DNA of 64,000 nt from Comamonadaceae bacterium M7527 (GTDB lineage: Bacteria; Pseudomonadota; Gammaproteobacteria; Burkholderiales; Burkholderiaceae_C): the NCBI GenBank assembly GCA_021044545.1, contig CP087990.1, positions 2,046,001 to 2,110,000 of the forward strand. The letters run 5' to 3'. The stretch's first letter is position 1; the number at the start of each line of letters is the position of its first letter. The translations under genes were made by a program, and so were the position numbers. The notes under the pieces are model-generated. The model worked only from the letters and a program-made list of their open reading frames with translations, made no database searches and was not told the DNA's origin. This document shows, in pieces, positions 39,002 to 48,271 of this stretch.

Positions 39002-39319
39002 CTAAGACGATCCTTCAAGCTGCTTCAAGTACTGGCGCACTTGGATAACACCGCGTTTGCTCAGACAGTAGTACTTCGCACGCTTGTCATGTCCATGTTG
39101 ACGCTCTATGAGCTCAAGGCGCTCCAAGCGTTCCACGCTTCGCTTGAGTGTTGGCAAGGATGATTGGCACATCACATTTAAAGACTTGAGCATGAGCGCA
39201 GACGGATGAACGCGAAACAGTTCAAGCAGAACTGTTAACTCGTCACGTCTACTGACTGCCAAAACGCTTCGTTCAAACGATTGCGCTGACAAAACTCTTG
39301 CAGCTGTCTCAAAAAACAT
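39002..39319 (-). CDS. MarR-like winged-helix protein (copy 2)
   Basis: Identical to the copy at 30082-30399, with the same convergent position to the integrase and divergent position to the membrane operon. Identity means two doses of the presumed regulator. Confidence 0.7.
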   Translation of the reverse strand: MFFETAARVLSAQSFERSVLAVSRRDELTVLLELFRVHPSALMLKSLNVMCQSSLPTLKRSVERLERLELIERQHGHDKRAKYYCLSKRGVIQVRQYLKQLEGSS

Positions 39320-39499
39320 GCTGCGATGATGCAGTCATTTCATGGTCAAAGTAAAAACTAAATGCAAAAACAGTATTTCAATAAAAAACAAAACGTTAAA
39401 AGATTTTTATGCTGATACATCACTGTTTTCGGCGCTAAATATTGCTAGACGCTATGTTTACGAGCTTACGCTAGGCGCTGTTTTTAGAACGACTTAGCA

Positions 39500-39613
39500 A
39501 TGAAAAAAATCAAATTTACCTTTGGAGCAAAGCTCGCTCTTGTGTCTGCTGTTGTTGGTTTTGGTGCCTCAGTGTTCTTTCTAATAAAAGAGATCACTAG
39601 AGGTATGGCATGA
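39500..39613 (+). CDS. 37-residue membrane microprotein (copy 2)
   Basis: Identical to 30580-30693, including the ATGA overlap with the following envelope-protein gene. Confidence 0.6.
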   Translation: MKKIKFTFGAKLALVSAVVGFGASVFFLIKEITRGMA

Positions 39614-41154
39614 ACGAGCAGCGATTTGAGTCTTCAGACGAAATTGATCTAGGTAGGTTCTTTACTAACCTTTGGAGTAAACGGCTAGTCGTTGTTGTGT
39701 TTGTGGTTCTTGGCTTTGCTGTTGGTGGTGTGCAAGGACTCTTTTCGCAAGCAAGCTCATTCACCAACACGGTTGCTACTGTGCATGTCAAGCTGAACTT
39801 CAAAGGTGCAGAGCTTGGCGAGTATCCAAACGGCTCCAAGTACGCACCAACAGATGTGATTGCGAGCAAAGTGCTCTCAAGGGTGTATCGAGCAAACAGC
39901 CTGGATGACTACGACATTGAGTTGGAGGAGTTTGTATCTGCAGTCAACGCTTATCCGTGGATACCTAACCAAGCTGCAATGGACGCTAAGTACGCGGATC
40001 TTTTTAGTGAAAAAAAGCTAAGCGCACTTGATCGTCAAAAATTGGATGAGCAGTATCAACAAGAAACACGAAACAGCAATGGCAGATTTTTGATGCTGCA
40101 GTGGAGTGGAGACTCAGCTGCAAAAGTGTCCAAAGCGGTTGCACAGAAAGTGTTGGCAGATATTCCTAAGCAGTGGGCTTCTGTGAGTATTCAAGAGTAC
40201 GGCGTGTTGGATCTTGAGGTTGTAGTGCCAAGCAAGTTGGATCAGTATCTACTTGATACTGCTGAGTACATCGTCGTTGGTGACTACCTACGCGACTTTG
40301 CGAGACAATTAAAAGTGGCTGCACTTGCGTTACAGCAAGATGCTGTCGTAGCAGTTTTAAAAGACGAACAAACTCAAAGCACAGTTGGTGATGTTGGCAA
40401 GCTCATACTGAACTTAGAAAACTTTCACTTGAGTACGCTGCAGCGAACGTTCCTCATTGCGCCGCCACGATCTAACGCTGAGGCGGCAAGTTTGTACTTG
40501 AGCAGTCGACAACGAGAGTTAGAAGAAAAAATTGCAGAAGCCGAGCGCAAGTCTGACGTGATCAATCGCGTCTACCGCGAGTACACGGACAGTGCTGAGA
40601 CGAAGTCGGCGAGTACTCAAAATGCTGCAGACAAAAATGGCAATTTATCGCCTCAAATTGGCGACGACTTCTTGACAAAACTTATGCGTATTGGCGACGA
40701 ACTATCTGATGCGAAGTACAAGCAAGACTTGCTGAAGGAGCGCAAAGAGTTGTCTTTTGAAGCCGCTGAGCTTGCAACTGAAAAGCAGCGTATTGAAGCT
40801 ATTGTTGATGCATTGAGCCAGCCGCGCAGCGTGCAAGTTATCAGTAATCGTGAGGCACTAGACAAGAGCGTTAGCTACGTGGTGTCTGAGCTCTCAAACT
40901 ATGCACAGACATTGGACAGAATCAATCTTATGGCACGTGCTGCAAAGCTAGGGAAAGTTGGCTCGTTGTACGAAGTCATCAGAGCGCCACAAGTGAGCAG
41001 TAGCAGCGTTGATGCGCTAAAAGCTGCGGTGAAGAATGCGTTGTTTGGTTTGCTTGGTGGTTTGTTTCTTGGAATATTCGTAGCGTTTATTCGCGTTGTG
41101 TTGCAAGAGGCACGCTCGCCAAAGTCGTCATCAAACCATGTCGTTGCTGTGTAG
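39610..41154 (+). CDS. Wzz/chain-length-determinant-like envelope protein (copy 2)
   Basis: Identical 514-residue protein to the copy at 30690-32234, with N- and C-terminal membrane spans and a periplasmic helical body. Confidence 0.6.
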   Translation: MNEQRFESSDEIDLGRFFTNLWSKRLVVVVFVVLGFAVGGVQGLFSQASSFTNTVATVHVKLNFKGAELGEYPNGSKYAPTDVIASKVLSRVYRANSLDDYDIELEEFVSAVNAYPWIPNQAAMDAKYADLFSEKKLSALDRQKLDEQYQQETRNSNGRFLMLQWSGDSAAKVSKAVAQKVLADIPKQWASVSIQEYGVLDLEVVVPSKLDQYLLDTAEYIVVGDYLRDFARQLKVAALALQQDAVVAVLKDEQTQSTVGDVGKLILNLENFHLSTLQRTFLIAPPRSNAEAASLYLSSRQRELEEKIAEAERKSDVINRVYREYTDSAETKSASTQNAADKNGNLSPQIGDDFLTKLMRIGDELSDAKYKQDLLKERKELSFEAAELATEKQRIEAIVDALSQPRSVQVISNREALDKSVSYVVSELSNYAQTLDRINLMARAAKLGKVGSLYEVIRAPQVSSSSVDALKAAVKNALFGLLGGLFLGIFVAFIRVVLQEARSPKSSSNHVVAV

Positions 41155-41171
41155 CGTGCCAAAGTCCAAAT

Positions 41172-41205
41172 AAAAAGCCACTAGTGTTGAGCTAGTGGCT
41201 TTTTT
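41172..41205. terminator. Bidirectional terminator (copy 2)
   Basis: Same stem with flanking A and T runs as 32252-32285. Confidence 0.9.
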
Positions 41206-41220
41206 GTTGTCTGACTAGGA

Positions 41221-41928
41221 CTACTTGCTAGCAGCTTGTTTGATGCTGTTGAGTGCTGCTCTCGCAGCTGCATTGCCGCGCTGCACTTTTAGCATCAAAC
41301 GCTGCAAGCTGAACATCACATTCCTAAACGAGCCATTGTTGCCACTGATGGCAGCTAACAGTTGACTGTCGTTTAAAACCACTTCTGCATCGCTTGCCAT
41401 GCGTCGAGCGATTGGCAAAAACTCAGCATCTGCTGCTGCGTTCATCTCTATCAACACGCATCTATCCTTCAAACCCTTGTCTAACGCTGCGATGTTGTTG
41501 GTGGTGAGGATGAACACAGCACGCTTGTTGTTGAGCACTGTTTTCATGCTGCCTTGTGCGAGCTTGCTCAAGTTATCCACCTCATCAAAAATCAAGTAGT
41601 GCAAACCACTCGCATTCAAAGATTGCACGTTCATCATCTTTTTCACAGACTCCATAATCGTCGTGTTTGTATGCCCTTGCTGACAGCCAAAAAACTCAGC
41701 CTCCATTGCCAACGTGTCTTGTGTCTTGCCAAATTCGATAGCAGAAGGTAGCAAGCGTGCAAGCGTTGTCTTACCACTGCCAAATGTGCCATACAGCAAA
41801 ATGCCACTCTTGCCTTCGTATGGAAAAGGTAAGCTGCCACTGACAATGTCTTCAATCAGTTCGCGTGATTCGTCGTTTCCAAAGACAATTTCGTCGATGG
41901 TGGTAGGGGTATATTCAAATTTGTTCAT
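41221..41928 (-). CDS. AAA+ ATPase, clamp-loader-like (copy 2)
   Basis: Identical to 32301-33008; Walker A, Walker B, sensor 1 and Arg finger all retained. Confidence 0.75.
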   Translation of the reverse strand: MNKFEYTPTTIDEIVFGNDESRELIEDIVSGSLPFPYEGKSGILLYGTFGSGKTTLARLLPSAIEFGKTQDTLAMEAEFFGCQQGHTNTTIMESVKKMMNVQSLNASGLHYLIFDEVDNLSKLAQGSMKTVLNNKRAVFILTTNNIAALDKGLKDRCVLIEMNAAADAEFLPIARRMASDAEVVLNDSQLLAAISGNNGSFRNVMFSLQRLMLKVQRGNAAARAALNSIKQAASK

Positions 41929-41966
41929 GTTTGTCTTTCGTTTGTTGATTTGTTGGTTGGTTATGT

Positions 41967-42692
41967 TTAAGCTGCTAGCTTGAAAGCTTCAGCGTTTTCG
42001 CTGTACATCGACAGCAGTGCAGCGTTCAGTGCAGTCGCTGAGCGAACGATTGACTTGATTGCAAAGCTGCCATCTGCTTGCTGCTCTGCAATCAGCACAC
42101 ACTCTTCGCCAACATAGTTGCTGTCGCTCATTTCACTCAGCTGTTTAGAGCTAACGCTTCCAAGTATTGGCATGCTTGAGATATGTTCTTGCATCATTTC
42201 TGCTTTGATTTTTGGACTGATGTACGTGGCACTCTTTGACAAGCGAACTTCTTGTATGCCACCACGCTGTTCAATCCAATCTGCCAAAGCACTTGGCAAT
42301 ACACCTTCCTTCTGTGCACTTCGCAGCACAAGCGAGTACGTGCTAACACGTCGTCTGTCTACATCGCCAAATACTGCTTTAACGATACGTGTCATCAGTG
42401 GACTTTCACGTTTAACGACTAGCTTGCGTTCCTTTAAAAACGCTTGCAGTTCATTGGCACGCTGCTTCGCAGCAGACACCTCCAAAGGAGCTCCATAAGA
42501 CAAGCAGTCAGCAAGTACGCTATACAGCTGTTGGTTGCTTGTGCGAAAAGCGTTGTTTTGCCATTGCGTGCGTTTGTTCTCCATTGCTTGCAGTGAAGCT
42601 GCAGCTGTCATGTCAAATGCTGCCTCATTGGTAGCTGTTGCTGAAGTGTGTGTGTCGTTTGAAACGACAGCTGATTTGGTGGTAACTTGCAT
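41967..42692 (-). CDS. Unknown 241-residue protein (copy 2)
   Basis: Identical to 33047-33772, with the same GGAG ribosome-binding site; likely one operon with the AAA+ gene downstream. Confidence 0.6.
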   Translation of the reverse strand: MQVTTKSAVVSNDTHTSATATNEAAFDMTAAASLQAMENKRTQWQNNAFRTSNQQLYSVLADCLSYGAPLEVSAAKQRANELQAFLKERKLVVKRESPLMTRIVKAVFGDVDRRRVSTYSLVLRSAQKEGVLPSALADWIEQRGGIQEVRLSKSATYISPKIKAEMMQEHISSMPILGSVSSKQLSEMSDSNYVGEECVLIAEQQADGSFAIKSIVRSATALNAALLSMYSENAEAFKLAA

Positions 42693-42817
42693 AAAAATCT
42701 CCAAAATATCGTGTAAAAAATTATCGTTTGCATTATTGCTTGCGATGTAATAATTATATTAAAATCAACGTTTTACAGCCATAAACGTCTTACGTGCTAG
42801 TATTAGATGTTAAGAAT
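42693..42817. promoter_or_regulatory. AT-rich divergent region (copy 2)
   Basis: Same 125-base AT-rich region as 33773-33897, between divergent units. Confidence 0.4.
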
Positions 42818-43570
42818 ATGAGAAGATATTTTTCAGCACCAACTCCACGCTTTGGTAAGCAAAGCAGTCGTTTGTCGATTGGTAATCAGCAGCGCAGCCC
42901 TTACTATTGGTGGTGGCAGTACTTGCGTCGTAACGCTGACTACATAGCGTGCTGTGAGCGTGGTGGCAAAGGTAAGCTTGCAAAGCTCTACGCTGACTTT
43001 GGTGACGTTCGAAACGACAACTTCCACGAGTGGTGGACAAGTAACGATAGGGGAGTAACGCTATTCGCTGAGCAACATTTGGCAGTGCGTTTTGGCGAGT
43101 TGGCAAGCGCTGAGCAGTGGCAAGCTAGTTGGCACGCTGATGATGTGCTTGTGGTGGCTGTACCTTTGGAGATGAGCAAGCGTTCTATCAAGTCTGCGTT
43201 CGGCAAGCTATTAGATAAACGACACACAGACGTTAAACGTGGACGTCCATCTATTGCAAAGCTGAAAGAACACAGTACTGCTCTATATGCGCTAGAGCGC
43301 AACTACACCATTAATGGTTTGCAAAACACATTGGCTGTTTATGACTTGTGGATAGACAATCAAGCACGCAGCAAAGCAGATAAATTGGCACTGTGGCAAA
43401 TAGCTGCAGAGCTGAAGCTAAACAGAGCTGCAATCAAAGACGCGACGAGTGACGATAGTGGCGATAGATTGAGTGGACGTAACACGCTTGGGGCTACTGT
43501 GCACCGCTATGTCACGCAAGCCAAGCGCATCATTGGCAATACAGCAAAGGGCAAGTTCCCCTTGTCGTAG
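42818..43570 (+). CDS. Unknown Trp-rich 250-residue protein (copy 2)
   Basis: Identical to 33898-34650, including the YYWWWQYLRRN motif. Confidence 0.6.
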   Translation: MRRYFSAPTPRFGKQSSRLSIGNQQRSPYYWWWQYLRRNADYIACCERGGKGKLAKLYADFGDVRNDNFHEWWTSNDRGVTLFAEQHLAVRFGELASAEQWQASWHADDVLVVAVPLEMSKRSIKSAFGKLLDKRHTDVKRGRPSIAKLKEHSTALYALERNYTINGLQNTLAVYDLWIDNQARSKADKLALWQIAAELKLNRAAIKDATSDDSGDRLSGRNTLGATVHRYVTQAKRIIGNTAKGKFPLS

Positions 43571-43591
43571 CTGTGTCGTTTTAAACCACGC

Positions 43592-44164
43592 TCAAACCAA
43601 CTCGACAGCTCTGCGCTTCACATCATCATTGACAGTGATGTAACGCTGTGTGGTTGCAATGCTCTTGTGACCAGCAAGTGAAGCAAGCACAAACACGCTG
43701 ACACCTTGACTTGCGAGTGACGTTAAAAACGTCTTGCGTCCACTGTGACTGCTTGCACCTTTGATGCCAGCAGCTTTGAACAACCAGTAAAAGTGCTGTG
43801 ACAGCACGTTGGCGCTGAATCCCTTGCGTGCACCACTGTAAGTTGTGAACAGTGCTTGCTCCTCCTCGTACCACTTGCGCGAGTTGATGTAGCACTGCAG
43901 TTCCTCTTGCAGTCGTGTGCTCACATACACAGTGCGTGCATGGTTGTGTTTGACGCGGTGAGCACCTAGATATATTTCTGCTCGAACCGTGCCGTTCGCA
44001 TCGCGTACATCACACAGCTTCAAGTCTGCCACCTCGCTCACACGCAAACCACTCATCACCATCATCAACAGCATCGCTCTATCGCGTGCTGCAAACTTGC
44101 GTGTGCTGATGTAGTCGAGTGTGTGCGCAAGTTCCGCGCTGGTTAGTGATTTAGCTGCAGCCAT
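43592..44164 (-). CDS. Second tyrosine recombinase, FimB-sized (copy 2)
   Basis: Identical to 34672-35244, with all catalytic residues kept. Confidence 0.82.
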   Translation of the reverse strand: MAAAKSLTSAELAHTLDYISTRKFAARDRAMLLMMVMSGLRVSEVADLKLCDVRDANGTVRAEIYLGAHRVKHNHARTVYVSTRLQEELQCYINSRKWYEEEQALFTTYSGARKGFSANVLSQHFYWLFKAAGIKGASSHSGRKTFLTSLASQGVSVFVLASLAGHKSIATTQRYITVNDDVKRRAVELV

Positions 44165-44203
44165 TTGTGTTCCTCAAAGATTTTCAGTGTTGTTAGTGTG
44201 TTT

Positions 44204-44389
44204 TCATTGCCAGTGTTTGAGCAACCAAGTCCGTTCAATTTGGCGGTGCTTTGATGAGTTGTAGGTTTTCAACGCACTAGCACTTGGTTCACGAACTTTG
44301 TGTGTTCTCTTTGGCTGTGTATTTAGCTGAACGCTGCTGCGCTCTGCAAGCGTTTTGATATATGTGCTGCTGCTCAGCTCTTCATGCAC
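44204..44389 (-). CDS. Small basic hypothetical protein (copy 2)
   Basis: Identical to 35284-35469; weak evidence for coding. Confidence 0.3.
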   Translation of the reverse strand: MHEELSSSTYIKTLAERSSVQLNTQPKRTHKVREPSASALKTYNSSKHRQIERTWLLKHWQ

Positions 44390-44958
44390 CTCTTTTATGC
44401 GCTTAGACGAAGGATTTGACGTGTTTGCGTGTTGTGCTCGCTGTGCTCACAAATTCATCTGCAGCTCAAATATTTCTGCTGCGCAAAAAGTTGCGGTGAA
44501 GTACTTACAGAAGTGAGGTGGTGATTTGCACTCGGTGCTGTTTGTGAAGTGCTTACACTTCATTGGCAAGTAAGAGCAAGCAGCTGCTTGCTAGCAGTTC
44601 GCTCGTCGCTCTCTGCTGTGCTCTTCTGTCTTTTGACATGACTGTTTTGGAAATGTTTCGAGCAAACGACGGCTATGTCGCACAGTGTGCGAACAGTAGC
44701 TGTCGTTGTAGTCTGTTCCGTATAAAGTCCGTCGCAGTACAAGCATGAGTGAGTTTGACGGAAGACGTATGTATTAAAACTTCCAAACTGCTTCAGCATT
44801 GGTTTGCTTTGCAGATACTCAGCGGCACTCTCGTTCTACACAGCCTTCATGCCAACTGTGTAGTGATTGCAAAGTCATTAGCCGTCATATTTCCCTTTGC
44901 GTTTTTAGCCTTTGATAGCGCAGTGCTTTATCTGCGTGGTGTTGCCTTGGTGTTTGCC
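44390..44958. other. Gene-poor segment with direct repeats (copy 2)
   Basis: Same content as 35470-36038, including the paired GTGAAGTNCTTACA words (44496 and 44544). Confidence 0.4.
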
Positions 44959-45312
44959 TTAGTGTTTGTTCTGTCTGTGCTGCCTGAACAATCGCTTGTT
45001 AGCTCGTGTGCAGATGTTGAGCACTTGGTAGGCACGCTTGTCGCTCAGTCGCGCTCGTTTGCGTTTGTTCTGGATGCACTTGAGGTAGTCGCCGAGTACC
45101 GTAGCTTGCTTACTGTCTATAAGCTCAAGCTGCGCATGCTCTGCGTGAATGCCAAGTGTTCGCTTCGCAGCTGCTTGTGCTTTAAGGAGTAGTGCGTCTG
45201 TCGTTGCAAACGTCGCTGCAGCTAAGCCTCTTTGCTTTAGCCACGCATCAGTTGCTTCAGTGTCACGCAATGCACTTACTCGAATTTGATATTGCTGTTC
45301 TTGTTTGTTCAT
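44959..45312 (-). CDS. Basic hypothetical protein, 117 residues (copy 2)
   Basis: Identical to 36039-36392. Confidence 0.45.
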   Translation of the reverse strand: MNKQEQQYQIRVSALRDTEATDAWLKQRGLAAATFATTDALLLKAQAAAKRTLGIHAEHAQLELIDSKQATVLGDYLKCIQNKRKRARLSDKRAYQVLNICTRANKRLFRQHRQNKH

Positions 45313-45493
45313 GCAAGTATTTAGCATCTGCCAAACAAAACCTTGGCGAAACTGAAGCGTTGTTTGGCAATAAGTGCTGCAGTGCAGTGCAGTGCATGTG
45401 TGGCACTTTGACGCTCATCGCCTTTTTCGGTTGCTCAAGTTGTGGTGGTGACAACACACTAGCTGTATTGCAACTGCATAGGAACACAGCAAC

Positions 45494-45934
45494 ATGACAG
45501 CAACACTTGGCACTCTAAAGCTCACAGCAGCACAAAAGCCCTCGCACGTAACTCCAATACAGCAGCGACGCAACAAACTGGCGAAGCGTTTGTTCGAGCA
45601 AGCTGAGTTGGCGAAAGCCCAACAACTCGGCTCAACATACAAACCAATCAAGTTCAAGACTGTTACGGACGCAGATGGTATGCGAAAGCAAGTGGAGCAG
45701 TACAAGACAGTGAAGGCGTGGTGGTTTACGGCAGACAACGGTAAGTTGGCACTGAGCGTGCGCTACGGTACAAAAGTGCTTGAGCTAGCAAAAGGCAGGT
45801 GGAGCGTTGAGGTAGCAAGCACACAAGAGCTTGTGCCAACGTTAGAGCTGATTAAAGCTGCGGTGCTAAACGGTGAGCTAGATGCTGCAATCGATGTTGC
45901 ATCAGACAAATTGAAGCTTGGCTTTAAGCGTTGA
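45494..45934 (+). CDS. Hypothetical protein, DUF6641-like (copy 2)
   Basis: Identical to 36574-37014. Confidence 0.55.
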   Translation: MTATLGTLKLTAAQKPSHVTPIQQRRNKLAKRLFEQAELAKAQQLGSTYKPIKFKTVTDADGMRKQVEQYKTVKAWWFTADNGKLALSVRYGTKVLELAKGRWSVEVASTQELVPTLELIKAAVLNGELDAAIDVASDKLKLGFKR

Positions 45935-45995
45935 TGCAAGCGATGCAATCAAAGTCGCTCTGTAGATTGTCTTGTGCTGCGTTGATAAATACTCC

Positions 45996-46310
45996 ATGCA
46001 GTACAAGGAATTCAAAACGACATCACAGAGCGCAGCGCAATCAAAGCCAGCTTCGTCTAGCAGTGATGCTGCCAGCAACACAAAGCAAGGCAGCAAGCAG
46101 CGTGCAGCCAAGCGTGCACGCACTACTGCAAAGACACAAACGCTTGCGCAGATGCGCATTCAGCATTTGCAAGACAAAGTCAAACACGCAAAGGCTGAGC
46201 TTGCGGCAGAGATTGCAGCGCAGCGTTTGGCGCTATCCAACAAGCAGCGTGAGCAAAAGCGTAGAGCACTACAGAGGCAGAGTCTGCAAGCTGTACAAGC
46301 TGCGAAGTGA
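45996..46310 (+). CDS. Basic coiled-coil hypothetical protein, shortened C-terminus (copy 2)
   Basis: This is the same gene as 37076-37402 except for a two-base deletion (GCGAAGCGTGAGC to GCGAAGTGAGC near 46308). The deletion creates an immediate TGA and removes the last four residues (REQD). The coiled coil is untouched, so function may be kept. Confidence 0.45.
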   Translation: MQYKEFKTTSQSAAQSKPASSSSDAASNTKQGSKQRAAKRARTTAKTQTLAQMRIQHLQDKVKHAKAELAAEIAAQRLALSNKQREQKRRALQRQSLQAVQAAK

Positions 46311-46564
46311 GCAAGACTAAGTGTCTTTCAAAACGTCACTTGCACAACCGTAGCAAAACCGCTGATAGCTGCACAGTTACGCTCAAGCAGCTTGTGCAGC
46401 TTAGACACGCTAGTGCAGTGCTGAGAGGCATAGTGCAAATGGTGCGAGCGCAGCAGCAGTGTGCTAAATGTTTTGTAGAAAAAACGTTGCAGAATTTCGC
46501 ACACCAATCTGTTCCAAAGCAAAATCCAGTTGAAAAATTTAACTCTTTCGCACTCTTGTCAGCG

Positions 46565-46610
46565 TTGAAAATCCGCGTGTCGATGGTTCGATTCCGTCCC
46601 AGGCCACCAA
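46565..46610 (+). repeat. attR core (46 bp)
   Basis: Third identical core. Beyond it the sequence (GTTCAAAAGCCCC) differs from the element's left end, which marks the chromosomal junction. Confidence 0.92.
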
Positions 46611-46616
46611 GTTCAA

Positions 46617-46646
46617 AAGCCCCAATCAGCGATGGTTGGGGCTTTT
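46617..46646 (+). terminator. Displaced native tRNA-Phe terminator
   Basis: AAGCCCCAA pairs with TTGGGGCTT, followed by T residues. It lies directly after attR and is presumably the original terminator of tRNA-Phe, now 17.8 kb away. Confidence 0.8.
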
Positions 46647-46677
46647 TCGTTAGCGCCTTGTTCGTTTTGCAAAGTAC

Positions 46678-47085
46678 TCACGGTATGTGCAAGTTGTTGA
46701 GTGCTTGCACTAGCCGATGGCTGGCAAGTTCGGCCTGGTTTAGTAATTGATTCCAGTCGTCAGGTGGGTGGCCGGTCTCGAGCATCTTTCGAAAGACGCG
46801 GTAAGCGTCATCGCTGCTCTCGTAGGCGCGCTTGGTGTCGTCATCATTGACCCAGGCGTAGACGATCACCTTAGCGCCCGCGTGGTACCGAAAAAACAGG
46901 CGGTACTGCTGAAAGAACTTGGCGCGGAACCAGTGCTTTCGATCTGCGCCCAGTGTTGCGCCCTAACGGTATTCCGCCCGGGAGGGGTCTTGTGGGATCA
47001 CATCAAACGCCAGCTTGGCAATGGCCGCCAGTCGTTTGGTGGCGTTTTTCTTGACGTACCCGGCGAAGGCCTTATTGCAAATGAA
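46678..47085 (-). pseudogene. yhaV: Remnant of a YhaV-family toxin gene
   Basis: In one reverse-strand frame the sequence reads AFAGYVKKNATKRLAAIAKL, AFDVIPQDPSRAEYR, an in-frame TAG (46963-46965), then HWFRAKFFQQYRLFFRYH and VIVYAWVNDDDTKRAYESSD. This is the body and C-terminus of YhaV, the ribonuclease toxin of the PrlF-YhaV type II system. The N-terminal part is missing: the remnant begins at the pldA stop. No PrlF antitoxin gene is nearby. The TAG stands where related proteins have Gln. It is non-functional. Confidence 0.8.
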
Positions 47086-48258
47086 TCACCAGTCCACCAA
47101 GCTCAACCCCACCCTGAGTGCCGTGCGTTTGTGGTTGTAGCTGGTCAGGCTGTCGCCGTAGCCGCTAAACAGTTGCACGTGGTAGCGCAGGCCAGATGCG
47201 GCACCCAGTTGTGTGGCCTGGTTGCTGGGTTGTTTAAACCAGTCGAGTTGTACAGCGCCTTTGGCGCCAGCGCTTAGGCCATGGCGTGCGGTGATGCCAA
47301 GCGATGTTTTGGGTGACAGGGCCCATAAGGCGCTGACTTCACCCTTGCCCATGAATGTGCTGATGTCGGGGTTGTCGTCGTGGGCCGGGTTCTCACGCAG
47401 GCGGCGCCACAGCTTGGCTTCAATGCGTGAGCCGTTGGGGTGGTCTATGCCGGCCATCAAAACAGCACGGTTCCAGCTGCGGCTTAGCGGTTGCGTTTGG
47501 CCGTTGGATTGGTGGTTGACAGACAAGCCCGCGTAGCGCCAGCTCCAACCACTGCCCAAGTCGTAGTTGATGGGGTAGATGTACATGATCTCGGGCTCAT
47601 GGTCGGTGGCCCTGAAGGGGCGCGACAGTTCAGCGTTGAACAACTGCCAAAACGACTTTTGCGTATAGCCAAACCACAGCGCGTCTTTGCGCACACCGTC
47701 ACTAACCAGCAAGCCTTTGGCCACCTTCGTACGCACGCTCAGTTGAATGAGGTTTTCGTAGTTTTGGTAGGGCTGTGCGACAGCTGCCGTGTGGCCTGTT
47801 TGGGGTGAGCTGGGCTGTTTGTTCACGTCGGTGGCGGTAGACCACATGAGGCTTAGCGGTTTGTACCCACGCAGGCCAAACGTGTCGCAATCGGTTTGTG
47901 GCGTAAGTTCCCAAAAGCGCTGCAAGGCTGAGGCATTGTGCTCTGGGTTGTTACTGTCGCAGTTGGTGGCTGGGTTTGGCGCTGCTAAGGCTTTTTCAGC
48001 TTGAGCTGTCGCCGGTGTTGCTGTTTTTGTTGGCGTGACGGCCGTTGCAGTGGGCGTTAAAACCGTTTGCGCCCAAGCTTGAAAGCAGGCCAGTTGCGCG
48101 GCATCGTCGCCCGCATTGAGGCAGGCAGCGCCTATTTGGCTTGTCGTGCTAGCGGTTGGTGTGGCAGTGGCGGCGTCAACAGGTGCGGCCGATAGGGCCA
48201 ACACAGTCGTCAACAAAAATGCTGCGACCGCAGTTGGCACATTGGGTTGTTTTGACAT
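47086..48258 (-). CDS. pldA: Outer-membrane phospholipase A
   Basis: The 390-residue precursor begins at ATG 48256-48258 behind GGAGG, with a signal peptide (AAFLLTTVLALSAAPVDA) and a Thr/Ala-rich linker. The beta-barrel domain carries the OMPLA active-site pattern: NHQSNGQ (His and Ser nucleophile) and SRSWNRA (Asn). The last residue is Trp, typical of outer-membrane barrels. OMPLA hydrolyses phospholipids misplaced in the outer leaflet and needs calcium and dimerisation. It lies 13 bases after the rep stop on the same strand. Confidence 0.9.
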   Translation of the reverse strand: MSKQPNVPTAVAAFLLTTVLALSAAPVDAATATPTASTTSQIGAACLNAGDDAAQLACFQAWAQTVLTPTATAVTPTKTATPATAQAEKALAAPNPATNCDSNNPEHNASALQRFWELTPQTDCDTFGLRGYKPLSLMWSTATDVNKQPSSPQTGHTAAVAQPYQNYENLIQLSVRTKVAKGLLVSDGVRKDALWFGYTQKSFWQLFNAELSRPFRATDHEPEIMYIYPINYDLGSGWSWRYAGLSVNHQSNGQTQPLSRSWNRAVLMAGIDHPNGSRIEAKLWRRLRENPAHDDNPDISTFMGKGEVSALWALSPKTSLGITARHGLSAGAKGAVQLDWFKQPSNQATQLGAASGLRYHVQLFSGYGDSLTSYNHKRTALRVGLSLVDW

Positions 48259-48271
48259 GGTGTGGGCCTCC

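Larger units (their letters stand above)
37647..46564 (+). mobile_element. Integrated element, copy 2 (8918 bp)
   Basis: The unit is collinear with copy 1 at a constant offset of 8920 bases until a two-base deletion near 46308. It differs from copy 1 at about forty positions over roughly the first 0.87 kb, and I found no difference from there to the deletion. Confidence 0.88.

Noticed and set aside
28727..46564. Prophage or conjugative element
   Set aside because: No capsid, terminase, tail, relaxase, coupling protein or type IV secretion genes were recognised in 8.9 kb.
28727..46564. CRISPR array
   Set aside because: The repeated 46-bp units are three attachment cores 8.9 kb apart, not regularly spaced short repeats.
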